From assembly GCF_963583255.1 (NCBI RefSeq), contig NC_084815.1, positions 4,405,056 to 4,469,055 of the forward strand: a DNA stretch of 64,000 nucleotides, written 5' to 3'. This document shows positions 46,888 through 59,126 of the stretch, piece after piece (within the stretch, counting starts at the first letter, position 1; every line of letters starts with the position of its first letter). The notes beneath the pieces are model-generated. The model was not told the DNA's origin, did not search any database, and saw only the letters and a program-made list of their open reading frames with translations. The stretch is from Pyrus communis. Its lineage: Eukaryota; Streptophyta; Magnoliopsida; Rosales; Rosaceae. The position numbers and the translations under genes were made by a program.

Positions 46888-48600
46888 GTGCTTATGGCAA
46901 CTGAAGTCAGTCTTAGAGATTTGAATGATCACAATTCTGCAACTCTTAGTGATTCAAGTTCCATATCTTATATTGCAACTTCATCCATTACTGGCACTGC
47001 ACATCAATCCTCCCTTTCACTCTTTGTGGTTCTTGAATTTCAGGGAGAACATCTTCAAGTCATTTTGTCTATACCACCATTGAATCTTCACCTTATGCAA
47101 ACTCGGTCCAAGAGTGGCATTTCTCAAAAGGTTGCTTTACTAGCTTTTGTTCATGAACATGGTGGTGATGATCTTACTAAGGTTGAACATGCAGCATACA
47201 AATCAACATTAAAATCTTCAGTATGGTTGGCTGCGATGCAAGATGAATTGAGTGCTCTTAAAAAACAGGGAACCTGGTCTTTTGTTCATTTTCCTCATTA
47301 TAAAAACTTGGTAGGCTTTCAATCAAGAAAAAAGTACAGACTATGGCGAGACATTTAGTCTCGTGGATAAGCCAACCACTATAAGGTTAGTATTTGCTTT
47401 GGCTGCTCACTTTAATTGGAATCTTAGACAATTTGATGTGAAAAATGCTTTTTCTGCATGGTGTGTTATAAGAAGAGGTCTATATGGCTCAACTTCCTAG
47501 TTTTCTGGACCTACTCACAATGACTACATTTGCAAGTTACACAAGTCTCTTTATTGTCTCAAGCAAGCCCCAAGAGCCTGGAATGACAGATTTACTAGTT
47601 TTTTTGCCATCTTTGGGCTTTCAATTTACCTGTAGTGATTCTTCTTTATTTGTTAAAGCTATGATTGGTACAATTGTGATTCTCCTATTATATATGGATG
47701 ACATTATCATCACGGGCAATGTATCTCAAGCAATATCAGATGTTATACATGCTCTTACTCAAGAGTTCGATATCAAATACGTTGGGCCATTGCATTACTT
47801 CCTTGGTATTCAGGTTGTTCATCAGAATGATGGCTTATTTCTCTCTCAAGATAAATATGTTAGTGATTTGCTCCTTAAGTCTGGAATAGAGATGTCTAAA
47901 CCGTGTGCTACTCATTGTCTACTTTACAATTGATTGTTGAATGATGATGGGAAACCCTACAATAATCCAGCATTATATAGAAGCCTTATAGGAGCACTTC
48001 AGCACCTCACGTTTACTCGACCTGATATTGCATTTCATGTGCATCAGATCTGTCAATTCATGCAATGTCCTATGGAAGCTCACTTTGTGGCAGTAAAACG
48101 GATTCTGTGATATCTTAAAGCTACTAAAGGTTGTGGACTTCATTATACCAAAGAAGGATTGGATTTACAAGCATTTAGTGATGTTGAGTGGGCAGGAGCT
48201 CCTAATGATATGAGATCCATTACCGGGCTGGTTGTTTTTCTCAGCTCAAACCCTATATAATGGTCATCTAAGAAACAAAACACTGTCTCTCGTTCTTCCA
48301 CTGAAGCAGAATATCGATCACTATCTACAATAGCTGCTGAGATCGATCAGATTAAATAATTGTTGCAGTTTCTGTATGTTCCTATTTATGGTACACCTAC
48401 CCTATATTGTGATAATCTCTCAGCAATTGCTATTACGTGTAATCCTATCTAGCATCAGCGTACAAAACATATTGAAATTGATGTTCATTTTGTGAGGGAA
48501 TGGGTGGCAAAACAGGTGTTGTTGGTTCAATTTGTTTCCTTTATTGAGCAGTTTGCTGATATATTAACTAAAGGTTTGTTTGTACCTTTGTTCAAGACTC
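46888..48600 (+). pseudogene. copia reverse transcriptase and RNase H, broken
   Basis: The reverse transcriptase fragments include F-D-V-K-N-A-F near 47430, L-K-Q-A-P-R-A-W at about 47560 and the catalytic L-Y-M-D-D near 47690. The RNase H part includes S-T-E-A-E-Y-R-S-L-S near 48300 and D-I-L-T-K-G near 48560. Several frameshifts separate the pieces. It is not functional. Confidence 0.85.
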
Positions 48601-48650
48601 ATTGTGACAATCTCATACTCAGTTTCACTGTCCCTGAGCTTGAGGAGGGA

Positions 48651-48919
48651 TATAAGGAGTAGTTAATCTAAGGGTTACTACCTTGACATGTGTCATAAGA
48701 TTAGGCAATCAGTTGAGAGTTTGCTAAAACAGTTAGCTTAGTCTGTAAGCTACCTCAGTTACATATAAATACTACAATGTAAATGTAATTAGTTAGTCAG
48801 TGAATATTTTCAATACAAACAAGATATCTTCTCTCTCTAAGATTTTTCTCTTTCTCTCCGTTTCTACATTTTCCGTTGCATTCATCTTCTTTGCTGCATT
48901 AGATCAATCTTGGTTAACA
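48651..48919 (+). repeat. 3' LTR of copia element 1
   Basis: It starts TATAAGGAGTAG (G to A at the canonical TG end), right after the polypurine tract, and ends GGTTAACA. Confidence 0.9.
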
Positions 48920-49159
48920 TGCTTCTCTTATTTTCAGCAGAAAAGTCAAACTGATTTCAATTTTTAAGTCTTTGATTGACACTTTTTTTTTTCTTTCTCC
49001 CACACTAAATTTACAGTTTTATATTACAAATGGTTTTGTTGGAGACCACTCTTGCACATTAGAAAACATTTTACTTGTTCAACATGTGTAAAATCATATT
49101 TTCATATAGTACTAATTAGGCATATGTTGGTGTAGAGGTATTATTCTTGCTCTCCTATG

Positions 49160-49405
49160 GTCATCGTTTCGAGGATTTGTGAGGTCCAAATCCATATTAG
49201 TCACAAAATTATATTAGTTTAGATTCAAAAACTTAAAATATTTGACAACTTAATAAAGCAAAACTAACTTTAAATTCATGAATTATTAGAAAACTCATTT
49301 TTTGTTTTGCTTCATTAAGTTGTCAAATATTTTAAACTTTTATATCTAAACTAATATAATTTTTTGGCTAATATGCATTTAGTCCTCATAGGTCCTCAAA
49401 ATGAG
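49160..49405. mobile_element. fold-back MITE forming a long hairpin
   Basis: Left arm 49165-49266 and right arm 49296-49400 are reverse complements with few mismatches; a matching word is ATATTAGTTTAGAT against ATCTAAACTAATAT. The loop is only about 30 bp. A transcript would fold into a nearly continuous stem, like small-RNA-producing MITEs. Non-coding. Confidence 0.75.
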
Positions 49406-49613
49406 GACCTTAAGAGAACAACACTTGTTGTGGTATTCATCTTTCCAATACTACCTGAGTTTAATGTTTGAATTGAATTTCTCACCGGGTCGAAAATGAG
49501 AATTCTACAACCCCTGATTTCATCATTTGACAATGTAACAATAACAATATAAGTGCAAAACATGCATTGCATATTAGGTCATGTTACTAAATTCAAAACA
49601 AAAAACCAAACAT

Positions 49614-49792
49614 AATAGAATTTTACAGGGTAATTTTCCATTGTATTACTTCCTTGAAATATATACATATACAATCCTTGTTCTATAAGGAAACACTAAC
49701 CAATAAAGGACACAACAATAACTCATTCCTAATAAAGGACTTATAGTATTTACAATATATTTACATACTTATTTTAATAACTCACGTTCACA
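49614..49792 (-). repeat. 3' LTR of copia element 2
   Basis: About 179 bp; on the minus strand it begins TGTGAACGTGAG right after the purine tract. Paired with 56457-56633. Confidence 0.88.
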
Positions 49793-50005
49793 CTCCCCTT
49801 CAAGTTGATGCCTAGATATCACACATGCTCAACTTGATAAGTGAGTCACTAAACTTTCAACTACATACTGCATGAGTAAGAACATCAACAAGTTGCTCTT
49901 CTAAATCCACAAAAGGTATTGATACAATCTTCTTTTCAAGTTTCTCTTTGATAAAATGACGATCAACCTCTACATGCTTCGTTTTGTCATGTTGTACTGG
50001 ATTAT

Positions 50006-51180
50006 TTAGCTGTATCTCTTGCTGACTTGACAAAACAACTTCATGGTATCCTTCGGCTTAAACCCAAGTTCCCAAAGAAGTTTTCGTAGCCAAAGGATTT
50101 CACAAATTCCTTGAGCCACACCTCTATATTCGACCTCAACTGAATACCGCGACACCACCTTCTGTTTTTTACTTTGCCATGTCACCAAATTTCCTCCAAC
50201 GAAGGTAAAATACCCAAAAGTAGACTCTCTATCAGTTACATCACCTGCCCAATCTGCATTAGTAAACCCTTCAATCCTCAATGCCTGTTTTTTCCATACA
50301 AGACTCATTTTCCAGGTGCTGACTTCAAGTATGCTAAGATATGCATAACAACAGCCATATGATCCGTACTTGGTGAATGCATGAATTGACTTACAACACT
50401 CATAACATAGGCAATATCAGGATGGGTATGAGCCAAATAAATCAGTCTCCCTACAAGTCTTTGATATCTACCTTTATCAACTGGTTTTTATTTTGGATCC
50501 AAACATAAATGGTGCTTTTCGATAATAGGAGTCTCTTCTGGCTTACATCTCAACATACCAGTTTCTTTTAATAAATCCAGTACATACTTACATTGAAGAA
50601 GATACCTTTAGACGAGCGAACAACTTCAACTCCCAGAAAATACTTCAATCCCTTAAGTCTTTCATTTTGAATTCGACCGCGAGATTTTCTTGCAACTTGG
50701 ACATCTCGTCAACGTCGTCTTCTGTTATAATCATGTCATCTACATAGATAATCAAGGCTGTTACTTTATTTTGTCTACGTTTCACAAATAAAGTGTGATC
50801 AGAATGACTCTGACAATATCCATTTTTTCTCATGACTTGAGTAAATCTACCAAACCATGCACAAGGCGATTGCTTAAGTCCATAGAGTGACTTACGCAAC
50901 CGACATACTCCGGTGTTTCCACCATTGCTATACCGGGAGGACTATCCATATACACTTCTTCCTCCAAATTCCCATGGAGAAACGCATTCTTCACATCAAA
51001 CTGTTTTAAAGGCCAATCCATGTTTATAGCTAAAGAGATAAGGACATGTACCGTATTCATCTTGGTAACAGGGGAGAAAGTCTCCTAGTAATCCACCCCA
51101 TATGTTTGGGTATACCCTTTAGCCACCAACCTTGCTTTGTGTCTGTCTACTGTTCCATCAACTTTACATTTAACTGTAAT
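50006..51180 (-). pseudogene. copia reverse transcriptase and RNase H of element 2
   Basis: The minus-strand frames contain F-D-V-K-N-A-F-L-H-G near 50990, L-K-Q-S-P-C-A-W near 50870 and the catalytic Y-V-D-D-M near 50740. The RNase H part (50308-50006) shows F-T-N-A-D-W-A-G-D and a degraded S-V-E-V-E-Y. Frameshifts lie at about 50645 and 50880. Not functional. Confidence 0.87.
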
Positions 51181-51185
51181 ACCCA

Positions 51186-52590
51186 CTAGCATTCCACTAT
51201 CTTCTTTCCTGCAGGTAGCATCATCACCTCCCAAGTATTATTTTTATGCAATGCCAACATTTCCTCATCCATTGCGTTTGCCCACTTTGGATCTTTTAGA
51301 GCTTCATCTACTCGAGTTGGTACCTGCATAGACTTCATATTACTCACCAACGTCTGATGCTCTGGTGCAAGCCTATTATATGATACATAGTTGGCTATCA
51401 GATACTTCACATTCCCTTCAGGAGAAAACCTATCAGGAGGCACATCTCGATTTTTTCTTGGTGGCAATTTATAAGTACTCACATTATTACTCAGATTAAT
51501 TACACAATCATTTACGATACTTACCTCAGGGATATTTAGAGATGATGTATTGGGTGGCTTTTCAGAATTAGAGATAAAAGGTGTACAAGTCTCGGCAAGG
51601 ATAGGTGTACTGGGTTCGGCACAAGGCTGTTCAACAGCAGTGTTCTCCTCGGCAGTAGCTGGCCGAGACTCTCCTATGGGTTCGGTCAGAATCTGTCGAA
51701 CATCATCAACATCAGCCACAGCACAAACAGTTCCATCATCAGTATCATCCATGACATCAATAGTTCTAAGTTCTACACGCTGTTCGACAATCACATATCC
51801 GCCTAGATCCAGCCAACTTCGATTACCAACAGTGTTCCCCCTAGTGATCTGAAGTTGAAGGTACGGTAGTGTAGAAATATTCCGTTTCAGAAAAGGTCAC
51901 ATCCATGGTTGCACACATATGCCGGGTCTTAGGATGGTAACATTTATACCCTTTTTGGTGAGACAAGAAGCCCACAAAGACACACCAGAGGGCACATAGA
52001 TCCAATTTACTACGATGTATTTTCTGAATATGAACATAAGCCACACAACCAAACACTCGAGGAGTGAGAGTATTACTTGACACCACTGAAGCATGTTGAG
52101 TGAAGACTTGAAAAGGTGTTTGAAATCCAACAACTCGAGAGGGCATACGATTAATGACATACACGACATAGGTAACAGCTTCAGGCAAAAAACGTTGAGG
52201 AACCGAAGCCCCATAGAGCAAGGCACGAGCTGTCTCCAAAATGTGGCTATTTTTACGCTCTGCAATCCCATTTTGTTGTAGGGTATATGGACATGTGGTT
52301 TCATGGAGAATTCCTTGACCATGGAGAAACCCCGACAACTCAAAATTAATGTACTCTCCTCCATTATTAGAATGTAGAACTTTAATAACGAAAGAATATT
52401 GCGTTTAAATCATTTGAGCAAAAGACCGAAATATGGCACCAACATCACTTTTATTTTTCAACACATAAAGCCATGTCATACGGGTGCAATCATCAGTAAC
52501 AAACCACCTAATTCTAGAAGAAGTAATAACTGGAGAAAGCCCCCAAACATCGGAATGCACAAGGTCAAATGGAAAAGTTCTTTTATTCAT
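51186..52590 (-). pseudogene. copia integrase and integrase-RT linker of element 2
   Basis: 52590-52405 carries the integrase start of core (L-V-H-S-D-V-W-G). 52338-51841 carries N-G-I-A-E-R-K-N and V-F-G-C-V-A-Y-V-H. 51794-51186 is the variable linker leading into the reverse transcriptase (W-A-N-A-M-D-E-E-M). Each open piece is bounded by stops or shifts. Confidence 0.85.
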
Positions 52591-52827
52591 ACTAGGAGGA
52601 AACGAAGCACGATGGCTTTTAGCAAGAATACATACTTCACAATGTAAGTCTAATTCATTTATTCCACTAATAAACTACGCAACATACGCCTTAAATAGCT
52701 AAAGAATGCATGGCCTAATTGACGATTCAATAACCATACTTCTTGTAAATTACTATCATGGAGCACTTAGACTGCATGAGCTTTGCCAGGAACAACATCA
52801 TCCACATAGTACAACCCCTCTCTCTTA

Positions 52828-53711
52828 GGGCTTGTTTACTAATCCGTAATCAGATTGAGATGAATTGAATTGAAGAGGAATTGGATTGAGGTGGAATCAG
52901 AATCAAATTCCTGTTAAACATGTTTACTAAAATTAGCTGGAATTAGAGTATGAATGATATTGATTTATATAAACTATTTACTAATTCACATGAATCGGAA
53001 TGAAAATTAATGTGTTACTAAAATTCCCTTATTGTAACTAATTTATTTTATATCTAATTATTTATAGTAAAATTTTTATTCTTTCATTACTCCTTACCAA
53101 TTACCAACATAAAACAACCCCCCCCCCACCAAAAAAAAAAAAAAAATCACTTCATGTCCTATCTCTCCCATCTTTCTGCTACCATGTCGACCCATCCATT
53201 TCTAAAATTTTCCAGTCACCTTTCTCTCTTCCTCTGTCTTCCTCATCTCTCTGGTGACCTACCTCTTTTTATAATTCTGCAGGCATCTCTCTCATCCTCG
53301 TCTCTTTCTCATCTTTCTCTGCTGTTGACCCACCCCTGATCGCGAGACCACCATTTTCCCTGTTCTTTGGTCTTGGTCAGGAACGCGAGCCTTATTAAGC
53401 AAGGGCTTGAAGGTACCACCTATGGCCAACCATCACCATCGCAAGGGCTGCAAACATTGACACTATTCTCATCTTTGGAGTTTGAGGGTATTACCAATAT
53501 AAAATTTGGATTCTTGATGAAAACCATTTCCCAGAATTCAAATACCTCCTCTTACTTGAGAATCGGACTTCGGCTATTTCAGGAGTTGAATTCCTGATTT
53601 TATGCGAGTCCCACAATTATTTTAATTCCTGATGGTTTGGTAAACACTGGAATGGTTGGGGATATGTGCAATTTCGGTTCCCACCATTCCATTCCCCTTT
53701 GGTAAAGTGCC
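52828..53711. mobile_element. non-autonomous DNA element inserted in copia element 2
   Basis: It starts GGGCTTGTTTACTAATCCG, as in the element at 10078. The copia reading frame stops on one side (K-E-I-I-G-C-G-T) and resumes on the other (R-E-G-L-Y-Y-V-D-D), so this is a clean interruption. The right end near TTTGGTAAAGTGCC is altered, so the TSD cannot be read; TTA at 52825-52827 is a candidate for one copy. Frames inside are pyrimidine-rich filler. Confidence 0.75.
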
Positions 53712-55151
53712 ACACCCAATTATCTCTTTGGTCTGAATATCATGAAGTAGACAAAAATACGAATACATTAGATCAACACAATCCAATTGTTCAGTAATCT
53801 GTGGAATGGAAAGTAAATAATGTGATAAAGATGGAATAAGTAAACATCGGTGTAAAGAGAGAGAGGCCGTGAGATACACGGTACCATCACTAATAATAGG
53901 TGCACATGTACCATTGGCAGTCGCAATGTATTCCCTGTGTGATGTTGTCATATATGGAAACATATTCTTATCGTATGTCATATGATCCGTTGCACCAAAG
54001 TCCAGAATCCAACCTGTATGATGCTCAGTATCGGAGGCCAAAAGAACATGCCCTGCAGTACCTGTAGTGGAGGACGAATCACCATGGGTAGAACGAGTTA
54101 ACAAAGTGTGACTTGGGTCATTAGAGGTAGTTTCGGCCTCCTTAGCTCTCGGTAAAGTAGTAGCTAGGGAGGCATGGCCTCCATTATTTCCCCCCACTCC
54201 CACACTCATTTACACGTAGCTTCTTTTCAATTCTGGAAACCAATCAGACACCCCATGCTTGGCAAAACACGTATCCTTTGTATGACGGGTCTGTCCACAG
54301 AAAATACACTTCAAATCATCTTTATTTTCTTTGGTAAAGGGACGAGGATTTAAAGATTGATTAGAAGGATTACTAAGACGAGGGGCAGCAGCTGGCCGAG
54401 AGACCATGGCCATGGGCGGCAGCCCTCCTTGGTTGTTAGTCCCTCTCATCATGGTGGCATGTCTTTGTGCTTCACGCCGAACAACAGAAAACACTTCCTC
54501 AACAGATGGTAAAGGTTGAGTACGTAGAATATCACAACGTACTTTATCAAAGATATCATCCAAACCTGCCAAAAAAATGTACACACGATCAATTTGAATC
54601 TCTTCTCGAAGGGTCTTGAGATATACAGCATACTCTATTTTGATTGGTCTCCTTTGATCTAACTCTTACCAAACGAACTTGAGGTCATCGTAATACACAC
54701 CAACCAACCGATCCTCTTGACGAAGTCTGAAAGATTTAACCTTCAATTCATAAATTTGAGAAATATCCGAACCATCATAATAGGTCTGAGCCACGTCTTC
54801 CCAAACTTTAGCAGTACGTAGGTGAATAAAAAATCCCATGATAGTAGGTTCCATGGAATTGATCAACCACCCTTTTACGATTGCATTCCCTGTCTCCCAC
54901 GTCTCATACTCAGCAATATCCTCAGCAGGTTCCTTGGTACTCCCTGTCATAAAGCCCTTCCTACCACGTCCAGCGATGTGCATTTCTAAAACTTTGGACC
55001 AAAGAGGATAATTTGAGCCATTCAGCTTCACAGTGTTTGGTACAACAGATGCATCATTCTGAATAACAACAGAATTCAATACTGGATTATGGGTTGATGT
55101 ACGAGAACTACCCTCCAATTTCAAAGTCGCACTATCTTCCAAAGACGCCAT
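53712..55151 (-). pseudogene. copia gag and protease of element 2
   Basis: Gag starts at ATG 55151 (M-A-S-L-E-D-S) and includes L-N-G-S-N-Y-P-L-W-S. The zinc knuckle C-x2-C-x4-H-x4-C (CIFCGQTRHTKDTC) is near 54296. The protease motif reads W-I-L-D-F-G-A-T-D-H-M, with F for the usual S/T, at about 54010. There are frame changes at about 54660 and 54210. Confidence 0.85.
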
Positions 55152-55334
55152 ACTATCTTACGGTGCACAACTCTTGAAGCAACAGTCCACACGGTTCTGG
55201 TATAGCAAGATCAAATCACACACGGTAACGTAGAAATATGTCGAGACAGCAGCACACCCACATGAATACTTTAGCACAACATTAATACTCCTACTCACAC
55301 ACGCACACAACTTGACGTTCTGCCAAGGAAATTT

Positions 55335-56400
55335 GCAAAAAAAAAAAAAATAGTGATCATCATGTCTCTTGGAACTTTGGTGTTGTCTGTCTCCATCTCG
55401 GTTGCCTCGACCACCTTAACCTCTTCCTCTACCTCAACCTCGGCCTCTTCCTCTTGAGCTTAAGGATTCAAAAAAGGTAGAAGCTTTCAGAGCTTGTTCT
55501 TCTAAGTTGACACGTTCTGTGATCCCACGGTTCAGCTGTTGCTCATGGACCAACAATGAGCTTTGAAGCTCATCAATCGACATCTCTGCAGTGTCATTTG
55601 ACTCTTCAATAGAGCAAACGATGTAGTTGAACTTTGGAGCCATAGATCTCAGGATCTTCTCTACAATGGAGCCATCATCAAGCTTGTCACCATGGATTCA
55701 CATTTTGTTTGCAATCCCCATGGTCCTTGCAAAATACTCGGTGACAGACTCTCCATTCTTCATTTGGAGAGTCTCAAAGTCTCGTCTCAGGGCCTGAAGC
55801 TGTGCACGCTTCACTCTTGCTGACCCTTGGTACTTTCTCTTCATGGAGTCCCAAATGTGCTTGGAAGTATCCTTCTAGAGAATAGTCTTCAAAATAGCAC
55901 GATCAATTGATTGGAATAGGTAATTCTTTACCTTCAAATCCTTCAACTTCAGTTCTTCAAGCTTACGTTGTTGCGCAGTCGTAAGCGTACTTTCTTCGGG
56001 TATAGTATAACCCGTTTCCACAAGATCCCAGTATTCTTTGGACCTTAGGAAATTCTCCATCAACATGCTCCAATGATCGTAGTGACCGTCGAAGCGTGGA
56101 ATCGCTGGCTGAACAAAGTTTTCTGCTGGTTTGTCAGACGCCATGAATGCTTGCTACTGCAAGGACAAAAGCTGCTGCTTCTATTAAGAAACTCTCGACA
56201 CAGGCCCAGTGGGGGCTCTGATACCAAATGTTGATTAAACTTTTGAAACTGTAAATGCAAGCTTGCTGCTAAAGAGATGGTTAAGAAGCTCTGAAATTCA
56301 TTTACTTGAATGAGAAAAAATACAACTTAAATAAGGAAACACATCTGCTGCATAACGTCCACTTTGCAGATTTTGTGGAACTACATACCACGATACCGTG
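55335..56400 (-). mobile_element. LTR-gag fragment of a different copia family, inserted in the leader of element 2
   Basis: On the minus strand a second primer site, TTTGGTATCAGAGCC, lies at 56232-56216. It is preceded by an LTR-like piece (…TTTAATCAACA) and followed by a gag of another copia type (F-D-G-H-Y-D-H-W near 56070, M-A-P-K-F-N-Y-I-V near 55630) ending in an Arg-Gly-rich run near 55430. The fragment has no zinc knuckle or pol. It ends at an A-run near 55337 on the plus strand. There are in-frame stops at 55875 and about 55698. Confidence 0.75.
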
Positions 56401-56456
56401 CACAGCAACGGAAGAAAAAATATTCTAGGGTTACGGTAACCTAGGCTCTAATATCA

Positions 56457-56633
56457 AATAGAATTTTACAGGGTAATTTTCCATTGTATTACTTCCTTGA
56501 AATATACATATACAATCTTTGTTCTATAAGGAAATACTAAACAATAAAGGACACAACAATAACTCTTTCCTAATAAAGGACTCCGAGTATTTACAATATA
56601 TTTACATACTTATTTTAATAACTCACGTTTACA
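56457..56633 (-). repeat. 5' LTR of copia element 2
   Basis: About 177 bp; on the minus strand it runs TGTAAACGTGAG…ATTCTATT. Paired with 49614-49792. Confidence 0.88.
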
Positions 56634-57183
56634 GTTATCAGTATTACGAAACAGTCTTTATATATCATTTCATCTTCAATTTGAATTGGTTAAGAGCAAC
56701 GTGAGAGAACTATTTCAGAATTAGGATAACAACCATCAAAAACAATTTTTTAGTGTGATTCCCACAGACTAACAAGAAAATGCAGTTTGGATTGGAAGAA
56801 CATTTCATACATATAGTACACGTAACGAATATTTGACTATACCGAGGATAAAATGTGTGCTTTATTTTGGTCCGAGCCGTCCGACTCCTCTCTTTTCTCT
56901 AGTCTCGTGCATGAACCGTTGGTATAATTAAATACATTCACGTGCGTTTGTCAACCTGGATTTGTCGGTCAATTACTCTTTTTCTCAAGCCAAAAAACAA
57001 ATAAAAAGGGAGAAAAAGAGTGTTTTAGAGAGAGAGAGTCTCTCCCTGTGTTTGTGTTTACACAATAAAAACAGAAGATTCTGGATAGGAAGACTACTAG
57101 TATTTTAGACTTGTTCGCTTTGGCTTCTTTTTAAACTCCTCTCATCGCTTCCCTTCCCACCAAAAATTATTCAACAGCAAAAA
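56634..57183 (+). promoter_or_regulatory. 5' flank and leader of the HD-Zip gene
   Basis: About 550 bp between the copia LTR and the start codon. A GA tract (57031-57041, next to TCTCTCC) and a pyrimidine-rich stretch before the ATG look like a transcribed leader. No TATA box could be fixed with confidence. The promoter must share this space with the LTR's downstream flank. Confidence 0.4.
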
Positions 57184-59126
57184 ATGGAGTTAGCTCTGAG
57201 CTTGGGGGATGCTTCAAAGCCGTTTCTGTTCCTTGACAAAGCTCCAAAGATTGGTAGCAACAAGGATCTAGGGTTTTGCATGGGCTTGGGGAGTGCTGCA
57301 AGATCGGATGAGAGTAGCAGAGAGAGCACCCATGAAGTTTACGATCAAGAGGAAGGAAGAAGAAGAAGTAGGGTTTCATCAGATCCACCTCTTCAGCTTA
57401 ATCTCTTACCTTCTGCTCCAGTTCCTCGTAGCCATGCTTCTTCTCAGCTTCGCTTCCCATGGCTTACTGATAATCGTAAGACCAACTTCACCATGAGATC
57501 TTAGGTTTTGTTATTTTGTTATATGTTTTGGGAATGATTACATTCTTTTTCGTCCGTGCATCTGTTTATTTTTGTCCATTGATTCTTGTTTGATTTACTC
57601 GATCTAGGCCATAAATAAACCGTGCATGAAAAGAAAAATCATTTTCACAAATCATTTTCCAATGTTATTTTGTGTTTGGTTGCTGGGAAACTCAACAAAC
57701 TGAAAAGGAAAATCTCTAAACTGAGCACTCTCTGATAAAACCGACTTGGTAGAATTTCCTTCTTTGTTTATTGGGTTGATTTCCTAATTAAGCACCCAAA
57801 CTTAAGAAAGTGAATGGAAAATTTGTATTTTCCAATTAAAAACCACTTCGCAAAATTTTCATTTTTCTTTTCATCCGGTTAATTTTCTTAGAATCCGAGC
57901 ACGACCCAAATTATTCTCATATTGGGTTGATTTTGTTACAGTTGCTGTGTCTGAACCGGCCGGTTCATCAGATGGACCGGGAATAGGGTTCGATGTGAAC
58001 CGGATGCCTGGAGTGGTGGCCTCGGCTGAGGAGGCAGAAGATACGGCGGCGCCGCTATCATCTCCGAACAGCACAGTTTCATCGTTTCAGATGGATTTTG
58101 GAATAAGAAGTGGAGGAAGATCGAGTAAAAGAGATTTGGAGGTTGATGCCGACAGAGCGAGTGATGACGAGAACGGGTCGACTCGAAAGAAACTCAGGCT
58201 CTCTAAAGATCAATCGGCTTTTCTTGAGGAGAGCTTCAAAGAGCACAGCACTCTCAATCCTGTAAGTCAGGGGGGGGGGAAAGAATACTTCAAAAGTTTT
58301 TTGTTTATAACTTCAGAGAGTAAACAATTCGCCTGTTTTAATTTTGACTAATTGTTTGTTGTTCTATTTTTTAATATTTGCAGAAGCAAAAACTTGCTCT
58401 GGCTAAACAGTTGAATCTTCGTCCTCGCCAAGTGGAAGTGTGGTTTCAGAATCGAAGAGCAAGGTATACTACTGTTTTATTTCTTTCTCTTTAATATAAT
58501 TATTTCATTTCATACAATCACTTGTGATCACACCATGAAATTAGTATAAACCGAAATTTATATATTATCTCATAAATCACTATTTGGCACATCTCTCGTT
58601 CTGCAAATCCTTCTCTTTTTTTTACTTCTAAATGAAATAAATCAAATAAAAATACAGACACTGAATATTTTGGTTTTTTCTTTGAAAAATAAAAATAACG
58701 AACTATTGACATTTTGTTCCTATGTTTTAAATTAGTTGGCCTTCTTTAAGCTACTAATTTTTGTTTGGAAAAATGATGAAATAATTATACAGGACCAAGC
58801 TGAAGCAGACAGAAGTAGATTGCGAGTACTTAAAGAGATGCTGTGAGACACTGACAGAAGAGAATAGGAGGTTACAAAAAGAACTGCAAGAATTAAGAGC
58901 TTTGAAGACCTCTCAGCCTTTCTACATGCAGCTGCCTGCCACCACACTCACCATGTGCCCCTCATGTGAGCGCGTGGTCACAACTGCCTCAGCCAACACC
59001 TCCACCACCACCACCACCACCACCACCACCAACAACCACATAAAGTCTGTTCAGAAGAAGCAGCCAAGGTTAAATCCATTTGCTGCTGAGGTCCACATGC
59101 AGCAGCATCAAGGTGCAGCTGCATGA
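57184..59126 (+). CDS. HAT14: class II HD-Zip transcription factor, HAT14-like, four exons, 341 aa
   Basis: Exons are 57184-57475, 57942-58261, 58384-58463 and 58793-59126. The junctions are GT-AG (AATC/GTAAG, ACAG/TTGC, CCT/GTAAG, GCAG/AAGC, AG/GTAT, ACAG/GACC), and the phases agree. The N-terminus M-E-L-A-L-S-L-G-D includes the LxLxL repressor (EAR) motif. The homeodomain spans about 175-234 with W-F-Q-N-R-R in helix 3. The leucine zipper has Leu at 244, 251, 258, 265. C286-P-S-C-E290 is the redox-sensitive motif that defines class II. A Thr-rich repeat (CACCAC repeats, about 59000-59030) lies near the end. Proteins of this class bind CAAT-N-ATTG-like sites as dimers, mostly as repressors in shade and light responses. 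The symbol is by similarity to Arabidopsis HAT14 as I remember it; other class II genes are close. The gene looks intact. Confidence 0.93.

Larger units (their letters stand above)
43024..48919 (+). mobile_element. Ty1/copia LTR retrotransposon 1, degenerate
   Basis: LTRs are 43024-43298 (TGTAAGG…TTAACA) and 48651-48919. The element is bordered by TGCTC (43019-43023) and TGCTT (48920-48924), a near-perfect TSD. A primer-binding site follows the 5' LTR (TGGTATCAATC, partial match to initiator tRNA-Met). A polypurine tract (GAGGAGGGA) precedes the 3' LTR. Inside, the order is leader, gag, zinc knuckle/protease, integrase, reverse transcriptase, RNase H. The order reverse transcriptase after integrase marks copia. 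A Cassandra is inserted in the leader (43514-44156), and the zinc-knuckle/protease part is inverted. Many stops and frameshifts disable it. Confidence 0.92.
49614..56633 (-). mobile_element. Ty1/copia LTR retrotransposon 2, degenerate and composite
   Basis: LTRs lie at 56457-56633 (5') and 49614-49792 (3'); I count eight or nine substitutions and a 2-bp indel between them. On the minus strand a primer site TTTGATATTAGAGCC follows the 5' LTR and a purine tract GAAGGGGAG precedes the 3' LTR. Gag, protease, integrase, reverse transcriptase and RNase H occur in copia order. It is interrupted by a DNA element (52828-53711) and, in the leader, by an LTR-gag piece of another copia family (about 55335-56400). 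I found no convincing TSD. Confidence 0.88.
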
